From NCBI GenBank assembly GCA_013306675.1, contig JABLUY010000017.1, forward strand, positions 1 through 64,000: DNA of 64,000 nt, read 5' to 3'. Each line of letters begins with the position of its first letter. The stretch's first letter is position 1. Below are positions 49,773-58,159 of this stretch, in pieces. Position numbers and translations under genes: made by a program. The notes below the pieces were generated by a model, which was given only the letters and a program-made list of their open reading frames with translations, was not told the DNA's origin and did no database searches. The stretch is from Thraustochytrium sp. TN22 (Eukaryota > Sar > Bigyra > Thraustochytrida > Thraustochytriidae).

Positions 49773-51956
49773 TTACATACTTTTGGATGCGAGCCACTGC
49801 TGCTGGAGCTGGTGCTCGATAGCAGCTGCTTGATCAGCACGGTCTTGCCAGCGCTGAATGCGCCGAGGTGCAACTTCTTCCTCGAGGTGGTGCATGAATC
49901 GGAAGACGTCGCGGTGGCGGCTGGCAGTCTCCAGGTCTGCGTTGGCGGTTTTGAAGAGATCGACGGCACGATCACCGCGCTGCTGCAGGCCCCAGACGAG
50001 CTTAGAGGCACGGTCCGCGAGTTTGTCGCGAGCGCGGAGCGTGTCTTCGATGCGCGCGGCAACAGCGTAAAAGGCGAAGCGGCGCGCGGAATCGCCCTCG
50101 GACAGAGCGCCGGGCTCCATTGCAAAGGGCGGCTCAGCCGTGAGCTTGGTCCGGCCAGTCTTGCGCGAGGTGGCGACGTGAACCTTGAGCGGCGCGACGC
50201 GGGACGCGGCGTGCTCGGCCTCCAGCAAACGGCCGAGGCGGTCGAGGTCCGGAGACTCGTAGGCAGCGCCAAAACGCGCACGGGCCTCGTCGCGCATCAA
50301 GGCCAAGGCAGCGCCCAGATTGGCAGGCGGCTCGCGGTCTCGGCCGGCCGCGTCGGTCTCAAGCAGGATTTGCAGCTCTGGCGTGCGTGCCTCGTCCTTG
50401 TCGACCTCGGTTGGGATGGGAAGGCCGCGCTTGGCGACCTCGGTGCGGTTCATGAGACGGCGGCGCTCGTCGGCCGCACGGCGCTCACGCGCGAGCTTGG
50501 CCTCGCGGCCCGCGTCGGCCGGGCGCGCCGCGAGGTCGTCACTTTCGTCCGTGGCCGAGGGCCCGGGGGCGGCGAGCTCGTACTGGTAGTATTCCGGCGC
50601 AGGCAGGCGCTGGAGGCCGGCGAGGAGAGTGGCCTTGGCCGCTTTGCGGTGCGCGCGGTCCTCTTGGCGCGAGACGATAGCCTCGGAGGGCGGGAGGTCC
50701 TCGCCGCGATTGATGTTGAGCTGGTCGCGGACGGCGGCTTGCGGGGCCGACAGAGCGGCGGTGGCGATGCTCGGGGCCAGACGCACGCTCCGCGCGACTG
50801 TGCTTGCAGCAAAGCCCGTGCCCGTGCCCGTGGGCACGGCTGCGCCGCCATCCAGGGGCGTCTGCGAGGAGTTGCGTGCCGCCTGTGCGCGCGCCTCTGC
50901 CAAGACGATGTCGGGCGCGACAGGCGTGCGCAGCTGGTGCAGCCGGGGCGCGTCGTCGGGGCGCTGGCGCTTGCGGCCCATCTTGCCGATGATGTCGAGG
51001 TCGCGGTCGGAGACCTGGGGCGGCGGAAGCGCGAGCGGGATGCGGTTGGCGCGCACGGCGTTGTCGAGGTCGCCGTTGCGCTCCTCGACGATCTTGAGCG
51101 CCTTTTCGAGGTTCTCGGAGGCGAGCTTGTCGAAGCGGTCGCGCTCGCGCTTGACCGCGTCCTCGTTGGCCTTGCGGCGCTTCTCGGAGCCTTCGTTGGC
51201 AACGTCGAGCAGACGCTTGCGGTTCTCCGCGGAGGAGGCGCGGCGCGCAGCGTCCTCATCCTCCTGTGTGGTGTCGTAAAAGCCGAGGGGCACGTCGCGC
51301 TGGAAGGGAATCTCGGCCGCGTAGTCGATGCCGCCGTTCTTGCGCTTGTCGGTGAGCACGAGGCGGTGCGAGGCGACGCCGGCGGCCTTGAGCTCGCGGT
51401 ACTTTTGCAGGCGCGCCATGCGGCGCGCGTTCTCGAGCATCTTCTCGCGGTCCTTGCGCTTGGCCTTTTTGCCATTGACGTTAGCGAGGCGCGCCTTGGC
51501 CTCGTTGAGCATCTCCTTCTCGTCCTCGTCCATGTCGACCGGGTCGGGGCGCGCAGGCTTGTCCTCCGGGTTGGTGTCGAGGCGGTCAAGCGTGGCAGGG
51601 GCGGCGGCCCCGTCGGCGGACGAAGAGGCTGCGTCGCCGGCCATGTCGAGCAGCTGGCCGTAGCGCTCGAGGCACTGGCCCGCCGTGCGGCCGACGCGCG
51701 ACGCGATGGTGCGCCACTGGTTGGGCAGCATCTTGGCGACGTGCAGCAGGAGCTCATCCTCCTCGCGCGACCACTCGGTCTTCTTGATGGTCGGGTCGAG
51801 CCACTCCTTCCAGCGGCGCTTGCACTGCTTGGCCGTCTTGCGCGGCAGCAGCGAGGCGACGCGCGGCCATTCGTTCATGCCATACTTCATGATGGCCGCC
51901 TTGAGGATCTCATCCTCCGAGTTCTTCCACACGCCGCCCTTCACCAGGTGCCGCAT
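49773..51956 (-). CDS. CDC5: CDC5/Cef1 MYB-repeat splicing factor
   Basis: A 727-residue homologue of CDC5L/Cef1, a core member of the Prp19 (NineTeen) complex that activates the spliceosome. Two MYB repeats sit at the extreme N terminus (GGVWKNSEDEILKAAIMKYG and EWSREEDELLLHVAKMLPNQ, residues about 7-105), with the expected Trp spacing, followed by the basic Lys/Arg stretch, an NTC-type middle region (FYDTTQEDEDAARR) and a helical C terminus (about 560-727). The ATG at 51956 (MRHLVKGGVWK) matches family starts exactly. The presence of introns in neighbouring genes fits an active spliceosome. The gene is convergent with the IQ-LRR gene and divergent from the PH protein gene. Confidence 0.96.
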   Translation of the reverse strand: MRHLVKGGVWKNSEDEILKAAIMKYGMNEWPRVASLLPRKTAKQCKRRWKEWLDPTIKKTEWSREEDELLLHVAKMLPNQWRTIASRVGRTAGQCLERYGQLLDMAGDAASSSADGAAAPATLDRLDTNPEDKPARPDPVDMDEDEKEMLNEAKARLANVNGKKAKRKDREKMLENARRMARLQKYRELKAAGVASHRLVLTDKRKNGGIDYAAEIPFQRDVPLGFYDTTQEDEDAARRASSAENRKRLLDVANEGSEKRRKANEDAVKRERDRFDKLASENLEKALKIVEERNGDLDNAVRANRIPLALPPPQVSDRDLDIIGKMGRKRQRPDDAPRLHQLRTPVAPDIVLAEARAQAARNSSQTPLDGGAAVPTGTGTGFAASTVARSVRLAPSIATAALSAPQAAVRDQLNINRGEDLPPSEAIVSRQEDRAHRKAAKATLLAGLQRLPAPEYYQYELAAPGPSATDESDDLAARPADAGREAKLARERRAADERRRLMNRTEVAKRGLPIPTEVDKDEARTPELQILLETDAAGRDREPPANLGAALALMRDEARARFGAAYESPDLDRLGRLLEAEHAASRVAPLKVHVATSRKTGRTKLTAEPPFAMEPGALSEGDSARRFAFYAVAARIEDTLRARDKLADRASKLVWGLQQRGDRAVDLFKTANADLETASRHRDVFRFMHHLEEEVAPRRIQRWQDRADQAAAIEHQLQQQWLASKSM

Positions 51957-52394
51957 CGCGCCCGCCCGCCCGCGCGGCGCCGCGCCGCGCCGCGCCGCGC
52001 CGCGCCGCGCACCCGGCCCGCGCCGCGCCGCGCCCTGCGGTGCCCGTTTGAATTCGAATTTGAATTCAACTTGAATTCCAAAGAAACCTAACCCGCCCTT
52101 CCCTCGACTTCGACTTGCCTCGACTTGCCTGCCAGTGGCCGTGGCCAGCCATGGCAGCTGGCTGGACTTGCCTTCAACTTGACTCAAGTTGCCATTGACA
52201 GAGCGAGTCACTCACTGGCAGTGGCAGTGGCAGTGAGTCCGAGTCATCAGGCTGGCTCTGGGCGGTTTCGCTCAACGCGCGTTACGCAGAACGCGCGACA
52301 CGCGCCGCACACCGGCGGCCTGGCATGAGCGAGCGTGGCGCGCGCCAAAACGCGAGTCCCGCGCCCGGCACCAACGCGCAGCGGCAGCGGCGGC

Positions 52395-52441
<47 letters not shown>

Positions 52442-52468
52442 GCGGAAGAGGCCGCGGCAGGGCGCACG
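51957..52468. promoter_or_regulatory. Divergent promoter region of CDC5 and the PH protein
   Basis: It contains CGCGC repeats next to the CDC5 start (51980-52035), a GAATTCGAATTTGAATTC-type AT island (52049-52077), GGCAGT repeats (52215-52236) and a CGG triplet run (52385-52441) just before the PH protein start. No TATA box is recognised. Confidence 0.5.
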
Positions 52469-54121
52469 ATGGTGCTGGCGGAGGATGTGTGGGTGGTGCA
52501 GATGGAGGGCTTCCTCCTGAAGCGCGGCGCCGGCTTCAAGCTGGACGACGGAGGCCACGCGGAGGGCGCCAAGCTGCTGGGCGCGCTGCGCGCGCGCGCA
52601 GGCAGCGTGATTCCGGTGCCGCGGCGCGGGACGCTCATGCGCAAGGGCGCGGGCGAGAAGAAGAGGTACTTTGTGCTGGTGTCGCGCGCCGCGGAGCACG
52701 GGTCGCCGCCGCGGGCGGAGCTGAGGTACTTTACGGCGCAGCGGGACGCGGAGGCGCCGGCAAAGGGCATCGTGGCGCTGGACGCGCACATGCGCGTGGA
52801 GCTGTACGGACACTCGACGGTGTGCCTGGTGACGCTGGGCAGGACGTATTACCTGCGGCCGGACAAGTCGCAGGGCGAGCCCTCGAGCGCGCTGTCGCGC
52901 GTGACGGCGGGCAAGTGGATCCACGCGCTGCAGTTCGCCATCTCGGCGCTGCGTGCCTGGGAGATCGCGCCGTCCGAAGACGTGACGGCGGCGTCGAACC
53001 CGCTGACACGGCTGTCCATCATGATCTCGTCCGAGGACCTGGCCAAGCACCAGGAGCAGATGCGGCATGCCCTGCAAATGAGCAGCATGGTGCGGAGCAG
53101 CGGCGGCAGCGGCAGTGGTGGTGCCACGATGAGCGCGGCGCGCGCGGCCGACGAGGAGGAGGCTGCTGCGGAGGCGGAGCTGGCGGCCGCCGTGGCCGCG
53201 GGCGACCGCAAGGCGATCCAGGCGCAGGCCGCCGCGCGGCGCAACCTGCTGCTGGCGTCGGCCAATGAGTACGCCTCGCTGTGGGACCAGCACGGGCTGG
53301 AGGCGTACAACACGCTGGTGGCGCACTTTGGGCCAGTGCTGATTGACATGCAGCGCATGCACGACCACCTGCAGGTGACGGTGCGCATGAGCGAGGCGGA
53401 GATCTCGCTCTACGAGGCGAACAGCCACAAGGCACAGGACGTGGCCGCCACCGAGCAACGGTCCACCGCGCGCATGGTACTCATGGTGTTCCGTTCCTTT
53501 GACAAGCGCTGCGAGGCGGTGCGGCGGCACGCCGAGCTCCTCCAGCAGGATGTGCTTAAGCCCATCGAGGATATGATGGAGAAGGTGCAGACCGAGTTGG
53601 ACAGCGTCGTGCGCTACCACCACGGCACCGCCGCCAACTTTGAGCGCCTCTACAAGGGCGTCGACGACATGAAGCAGACCATTCGCGAGCTGCAGGTCGA
53701 GTACGACAGCACTGTGGACGCCGTGGACGCCGCGCCCACCTCGCGCATCGCCCGCGCCGCGGCGCGCAACCTCGCGCGTTCGCCGGACGCCATCCTCGCC
53801 GACATCGACGCCATCCGATCCATGCTCGTCCAGACGCAGACCACGCTTCGCAACGAGGAGAGCCGTCACGCGAGCCGTATGAAGGTCGCGCTCAAGTCGC
53901 TCCACGCGCTCGACGCCGAGCGCCTTACCCTGCAGGCGCAAGTCCTGCGCAGGCACGACGAGCTCGAGGAGGAGCTCTTCGCCAACGCCGCACGCGCCTA
54001 CGGCTCAAGGTCGCACCTCACCCTCGCCGTCGAAGAAGTCCAGCCTTCGCTCGACGTCGAGGCCACGTCCAAGAGGCTCCTCAAAAACCTCGACCGGGCT
54101 GCCGCGGCCTCCCCCGCTTGA
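52469..54121 (+). CDS. PH-domain protein with C-terminal helical (BAR-like) region
   Basis: A 550-residue protein. A PH domain occupies about residues 5-155, with a long insertion: it opens MEGFLLKRGAGF, continues at KKRYFVLV, and closes with GKWIHALQFAISALRAWE. An Ala/Glu-rich helix and a long helical region (about 255-440: SLWDQHGLEAYNTLVAHFGP ... SVVRYHHGTAANFERLYKG) follow, then further coiled coil to the end. PH plus helical bundle recalls BAR/PH membrane-curvature proteins such as ACAP or SNX-like factors, but no ArfGAP or other domain follows; the assignment is tentative. The start at 52469 (MVLAEDVWVV) is preferred over the ATG at 52325, which would add 48 residues of mostly poly-Arg encoded by the CGG run. 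Confidence 0.8.
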   Translation: MVLAEDVWVVQMEGFLLKRGAGFKLDDGGHAEGAKLLGALRARAGSVIPVPRRGTLMRKGAGEKKRYFVLVSRAAEHGSPPRAELRYFTAQRDAEAPAKGIVALDAHMRVELYGHSTVCLVTLGRTYYLRPDKSQGEPSSALSRVTAGKWIHALQFAISALRAWEIAPSEDVTAASNPLTRLSIMISSEDLAKHQEQMRHALQMSSMVRSSGGSGSGGATMSAARAADEEEAAAEAELAAAVAAGDRKAIQAQAAARRNLLLASANEYASLWDQHGLEAYNTLVAHFGPVLIDMQRMHDHLQVTVRMSEAEISLYEANSHKAQDVAATEQRSTARMVLMVFRSFDKRCEAVRRHAELLQQDVLKPIEDMMEKVQTELDSVVRYHHGTAANFERLYKGVDDMKQTIRELQVEYDSTVDAVDAAPTSRIARAAARNLARSPDAILADIDAIRSMLVQTQTTLRNEESRHASRMKVALKSLHALDAERLTLQAQVLRRHDELEEELFANAARAYGSRSHLTLAVEEVQPSLDVEATSKRLLKNLDRAAAASPA

Positions 54122-54349
54122 GGGGCGTCTCTTCGCTCTCTCTGTCTGTCTTTCTGTATGTCTGCCTTGCTGCTCGGCTCATCACTGACCGACGCGGTTG
54201 AACATTGCATGTTTTGTTTTTGTTTTGTTTGTTTTGTTTTGTTTTTTTGTTCAAGTGCCACGATACCAGTGCAAGTTGAAAACTCTGTCTTCCACGACAC
54301 GCCACGGTCAGGCTGCCAGGTTTGCCCGCACGCAAACAGGAAAAGGACA
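54122..54349. other. T-rich spacer between same-strand genes
   Basis: An exceptional low-GC patch of TTTTG repeats (54209-54251), preceded by CTCTCTCTGTCTGTC. It probably contains the 3' UTR of the PH protein gene and the leader of the J-protein gene. Confidence 0.6.
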
Positions 54350-54832
54350 ATGACCATCGTCGCGCGCGGCGCGAGGAGCGCGGGCAAGAGCGTCGGCGCT
54401 GCCGGCGCACTCGCAGGCGCGGGCGCCAGCGCAGGCAGCGACGTATGGGACGGGGAGTTCTGCTGCCTCTTTTACGGCTACACCACGCGATGCCTCGCGT
54501 GCCCGCTCCCAAAGGCCGTGCAAGACCTCTTCGAGGACGGCACCATCAACGCAGAACGCTTCAGAGGCTTCGGAAAGAGGCAGCAGTGGCAGGCATTCAC
54601 AGCCAGGCCCAACGAGAGCACATCCTACGACGCCAGCCTGCGCGAACTCGGACTAGAGCAGCCAAAACGACTTCGAGATATCAAGGCCGCCTACCGCAAA
54701 CGAGCACTCAAGCTTCACCCCGACGTCGGCGGAGACGACACTGCATTCAGGCAACTCACTGCCGCCTATGAATATGCCAAACAGCACTTTCTAGCACGAC
54801 GAGGTAAGCACGAAGACAACGGAGGTTCATAA
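54350..54832 (+). CDS. Small C-terminal J-domain protein
   Basis: A 160-residue DnaJ-like protein. The J domain is C-terminal (about residues 98-150): LRELGLEQ, LRDIKAAYRKRALKLHPDVG with the catalytic HPD loop, and FRQLTAAYEYAKQHF. The N-terminal 30 residues are Gly/Ala/Ser-rich and basic, possibly a mitochondrial presequence, followed by a Cys-containing segment (FCCLFYGYTTRCLACP) that I do not recognise. J proteins stimulate Hsp70 ATPase. The ATG at 54350 (MTIVARGARS) is chosen; an in-frame ATG at 54158 would add 64 residues that are mostly translation of the T-rich spacer. Confidence 0.8.
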   Translation: MTIVARGARSAGKSVGAAGALAGAGASAGSDVWDGEFCCLFYGYTTRCLACPLPKAVQDLFEDGTINAERFRGFGKRQQWQAFTARPNESTSYDASLRELGLEQPKRLRDIKAAYRKRALKLHPDVGGDDTAFRQLTAAYEYAKQHFLARRGKHEDNGGS

Positions 54833-55494
54833 ATATTTTGCTTTGCAGCACGTGAGCAGCGCAGCGCGTGCGCAGCGAGCGCTTGGGCGGCGCGTGGGTG
54901 GTCAGCGCGTGGTCAGCGTGTGGGCAGCGGAGCGAGCAACGCGAGCAGCGGTGAAGAGCTGGCTTGGCAGCCGTTCGGCAGCCATTCGGCACAAGTGGTG
55001 AGTTTCTTCCCGGTCAGAGGCAAGCTTAGTAACGCCAGCCGGCCGGGCCGGCCATGCCGTGTCGACCGTGCAGGTCTGCAGCAGCGACAGGAGCAGCGAC
55101 TTGTCAAGCATAGATCTTCGCTTCAGCGCCGCGCACGGCATAACTAGCGCACCACCAGCGGCGGCGATGATGGCCTACGACGCAGCGCTCACAGATTGTC
55201 GAAACGTATGCAAAGGCTCACAGTCAATCCATCATATCAGCATGAGATACTCTTCGTGCGCGCAGCCTCGCTCGCACAGCTTTGCACAGCTTCGCACAGG
55301 CCCATGTTGGGTTCGCCTGAAGGCTGGCCATGACTCTGGCGCTCGCTCGCGCGACTCTGGCGCTCGCTCGCGCGACTCTGGCGCTCGCTCGCGCGATTAC
55401 ATGGAGTGAACGTGCCGCGGTTTGCGCAACGTGTGTTGAGGCGCCGCGCAGCATCCAAGCATTATGACGTTGTTTGCTGGCCTTCCCTAACAGG
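54833..55494. other. Intergenic region upstream of the tRNA gene
   Basis: It holds GCGCAGCG/GTCAGCG-type short repeats (54855-54950) and a 21-bp tandem repeat (55332-55394). No gene is supported. Confidence 0.55.
55332..55394. repeat. 21-bp tandem repeat, three perfect copies
   Basis: GACTCTGGCGCTCGCTCGCGC starts at 55332, 55353 and 55374. It lies about 100 bp upstream of the tRNA gene. Confidence 0.93.
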
Positions 55495-55600
55495 GCGCGG
55501 ATAGAATAGTGGTAATTCGTCACCCTCCTATGCCAATCCAGTATCTGGTTTTTGTCTCAGAAAGAGGTGAAGGTCTGCGGTTCGATCCCGCATTCGCGCA
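55495..55600 (+). tRNA. trnR-CCU: tRNA-Arg (anticodon CCU) with a 34-nt intron
   Basis: All arms pair. The acceptor is GCGCGGA (55495-55501) with TTCGCGC (55593-55599). The D stem is GAAT/ATTC around AGTGGTA. The anticodon stem is TCACC (55520-55524) with GGTGA (55566-55570). The T arm is TGCGG-TTCGATC-CCGCA, and the discriminator is A55600. The anticodon loop is CTCCTA plus A55565, giving anticodon CCT at 55527-55529. The intron (55531-55564) sits one base 3' of the anticodon, the canonical eukaryotic position. The mature length is 72 nt before CCA addition. It decodes AGG. Confidence 0.93.
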
Positions 55601-55612
55601 ATTTTTTTTTCT
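55601..55612 (+). terminator. Pol III T-run terminator of the tRNA gene
   Basis: A run of nine T residues begins two bases after the tRNA discriminator base and is followed by CTTTTTC, a standard RNA polymerase III stop. Confidence 0.88.
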
Positions 55613-56143
55613 TTTTCGTTTCGTCGTTCTTTCCGCGGTGCCCGGTAGCAGTACCACCGCCGCCACCCAGCCGCATTGTAAAGATTGGGCAAAAGCGTTT
55701 TTGTTCGCGGAGCAGAGCGCGACACAGCATCACAGCTCACGCTGACTCTGTGAGGACAGCACGTCGAGCACGACGGCCGCACTGCCGCAGTGCCGCACGA
55801 CGCGACGCGAGGCGACGCGACAACGCCGCACCTGTGGGATGCAGAGACTTGCTGTTTGACCAGGCTGGCTTTGGATGCCAAGCAGGTCCAGGTTTGGCTG
55901 AGGAGGTGCGGGCGCTGGTCCAGGCCTGCAGGCTTGTTGCCGTGCGGAAAGCTTGGACTGGGTCCTGACCGTCTTCCGCGGGGCTGGAGGCTCAGCCACT
56001 GCAGTGGTGGTGATGGATGGGTGGGTTCAGGTTCACGGCGCGCAGCCTGGCTGGCAACGCGCCGCGCAGCGCAGCGCAGCGCGCCGCAGCTCCCGCCTCT
56101 CAGACCCAGATCTCCAAGGGGCGGTTCCGGCACGAGCGAGACG
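55613..56143. other. Intergenic region upstream of the Sec14-like gene
   Basis: No gene is supported. GC-rich, with short CGACGCGA-type repeats near 55798-55825 and GCGCAGCGCAGC repeats near 56058-56082. Confidence 0.5.
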
Positions 56144-57562
56144 ATGCCGTCTTCGTCAGCTTCGTCAGGATGGTCGGTGGAGATGGGCGACGAGGTGGGG
56201 TTCTGGCTGGAGCGGGCCAAGGTGGAGCTGAGCGCACTGCGCAAGGAGTTGACCGAGGAAGAGCTAGCCAAGGACGTCGGCACGTGCGTAGACGACCTGT
56301 TCCTGCTGAGGTTCTTGCTGTCGGCGGAGGGTGACGTGAAGAAGGCGGCGCGGCGGGTGCGTGAGACGCTGGCGTGGCGCGCGGCGCACGCAGACGACCT
56401 GCGAGAGTCGTGGATGCGCGGCGCGGACGCGCAGGTATGGCTGTCGCGGTACCAGTGCGCTGCGTTCTGCGGCTCGCTGGGCGCGGAGGGCCACCCTCTG
56501 TTTATGGTTCGCACGAACAAGAGTGACGTCAAGGCGCTGCTGCGCGTCATGAGCGTGGAGGAGGTGGCTTTCGCGCTGACATTGTCGAACGAGATCGGCT
56601 TTCAGATCTGCGATGCGCGGACGCGTCGCACGGGCCGCTTCGTCAAGCTCGTGACGGCAGTGGACGCGCGCTCGTTCTCCATGTCTCGCTTTGACTACCG
56701 CTTCGTGCAGGCCCTCGGGCAGAGCTCCAAGTTGGGCCAGGCGTACTACCCCCAGTTGCTGGGTCTGCAGGTCTTGGTGGGCCTTCCTACGCCGGTGCGC
56801 TTCTTGCTGCGTGCGGTGAACCAGGTGCAAAGCCGCCGCGTGGTGGCCAAACAGCGTCTGTGCCCTGCGAGTGGCGGAAGCTGCCCGTTTTTGGAGCGCT
56901 GGGGCGTGCTCGACCACGTTCCGGACTTTATGGGCGGCCGCCTGCCCGCGTCACGCTCGCCGCAAGGTCTCCTTCCCTTTGAGGAGCGCAAGGCCACGCT
57001 CGTGCGCCGCGAGCTTGCGCCTCTCTCAACGAGCGAGCACGAGTTTGCCCTCCTCGCGTCGCAGGACGAGACCATCAGCATCACCTACACGACGGCACCC
57101 TCGGACGCGACCGCCAGCCTCTATGTGGTCTTGCGCTGCCTCGACGGAAATGACAGCACCGACAATGAAATTGCCTCCGTCACGCTCACAGGTGCGCAGT
57201 GCGCCAAGGCGCTGCACGTGCCGGCTGCCGCCGCGCCACGCCGCTGCGTGTTGGTCCTGGCCAACCACAGCTCCGGATTTATCACCGTGGACGCGCAGCC
57301 CAACGCGCGACACAGTTTTGTCCGTCGCGGGGTCGGGTCGTCCGAGGTCCCGGTCCCGGTCCCGGTCTCGGTCTCGGTCTCGTCCAAGGGCTCCTCGGCC
57401 TCGGCCTCTCCGTCATCGCCGCTGCCGCCGCTGCCCCCGACCAAGACCAGCCTGAACATGAAGCAGCCATCATCCACTGCGACGGCCACCGCCGCCGCCA
57501 CCACCACCACCACCACCAAGAAGAAGAAGTCTTTGCGCGCGTCGCTCCTGGGTCGTTCATGA
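56144..57562 (+). CDS. Sec14-like CRAL-TRIO lipid-transfer protein
   Basis: A 472-residue protein. A CRAL-TRIO N-terminal helical segment (DDLFLLRFLLSAEGDVKKA, residues about 48-66) precedes a Sec14 lipid-binding domain (about 95-270: HPLFMVRTNKSDVKALLRVM ... YYPQLLGLQVLVGLPTPVRF). That domain moves phosphatidylinositol or other lipids between membranes. A beta-rich segment follows (about 285-390, EHEFALLASQDETISITYT ... LVLANHSSGF), placed like the GOLD domain of patellin/SEC14L proteins. The tail is Ser/Pro/Thr/Lys-rich with a Val-Pro repeat encoded by GGTCCC/GGTCTC hexamers (57351-57385). The ATG at 56144 is the first after repeat-like sequence. Confidence 0.88.
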   Translation: MPSSSASSGWSVEMGDEVGFWLERAKVELSALRKELTEEELAKDVGTCVDDLFLLRFLLSAEGDVKKAARRVRETLAWRAAHADDLRESWMRGADAQVWLSRYQCAAFCGSLGAEGHPLFMVRTNKSDVKALLRVMSVEEVAFALTLSNEIGFQICDARTRRTGRFVKLVTAVDARSFSMSRFDYRFVQALGQSSKLGQAYYPQLLGLQVLVGLPTPVRFLLRAVNQVQSRRVVAKQRLCPASGGSCPFLERWGVLDHVPDFMGGRLPASRSPQGLLPFEERKATLVRRELAPLSTSEHEFALLASQDETISITYTTAPSDATASLYVVLRCLDGNDSTDNEIASVTLTGAQCAKALHVPAAAAPRRCVLVLANHSSGFITVDAQPNARHSFVRRGVGSSEVPVPVPVSVSVSSKGSSASASPSSPLPPLPPTKTSLNMKQPSSTATATAAATTTTTTKKKKSLRASLLGRS

Positions 57563-58159
57563 AAACGCCGCCGCAGCCGACTGATTGATGACTAGAAGCA
57601 AAGGCGACCCAAGTCTCGCCTTTGGTCAGAGCTAATTTTATTTCGCCTCTGGCAGCAGTCACGTCACACTGAACGGTTCAGGACGGCCCAGCGTCCCGGG
57701 CCGAGTCTGAGTCCGAGTCCGGGTCGAAAGAAGAGAAGAGAACTTCAACGAGAAGAGCAGCGGACACGCATCTTGCGGACCAGGTGCGCAATCTGCTTCG
57801 GAGCACTGTGACTGCCTGCCAGCCAGGCCACCGCCAGACTGCCTGCCAGTGCAGCCAGCCCACTGGCACTGCAGCACAGGCCGGCCCAGGCCGGGCCGAT
57901 CATGGAAGAGCGTGCCATTCGTATCCGTGCCCATGTCCTGAGCGGTAGATCCCGTAGCTCCGCACACAACCACCAGTGCAAAGATTACCGTGTGCGCACT
58001 ATGTGGCGCTAGCTGCCGGTGATAGCAGCACCACCCGCGTGCAACGGCCTAACGGCGGAGGCCATCGCGGCGCGGCGCCGGCGCCCCGGCCGGGCTGCAG
58101 AGCGCGGGGCTGCAGAGCGCGAGCGCAGGCGCGGGCGCGGCGCGCGCGCGGCGGAGAGG
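57563..58159. other. Intergenic region between Sec14-like and polo kinase genes
   Basis: It contains GCCAGTGCAGCC-type short repeats (57815-57870). It ends in GC-rich sequence leading to the polo kinase start. No gene is seen. Confidence 0.5.
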
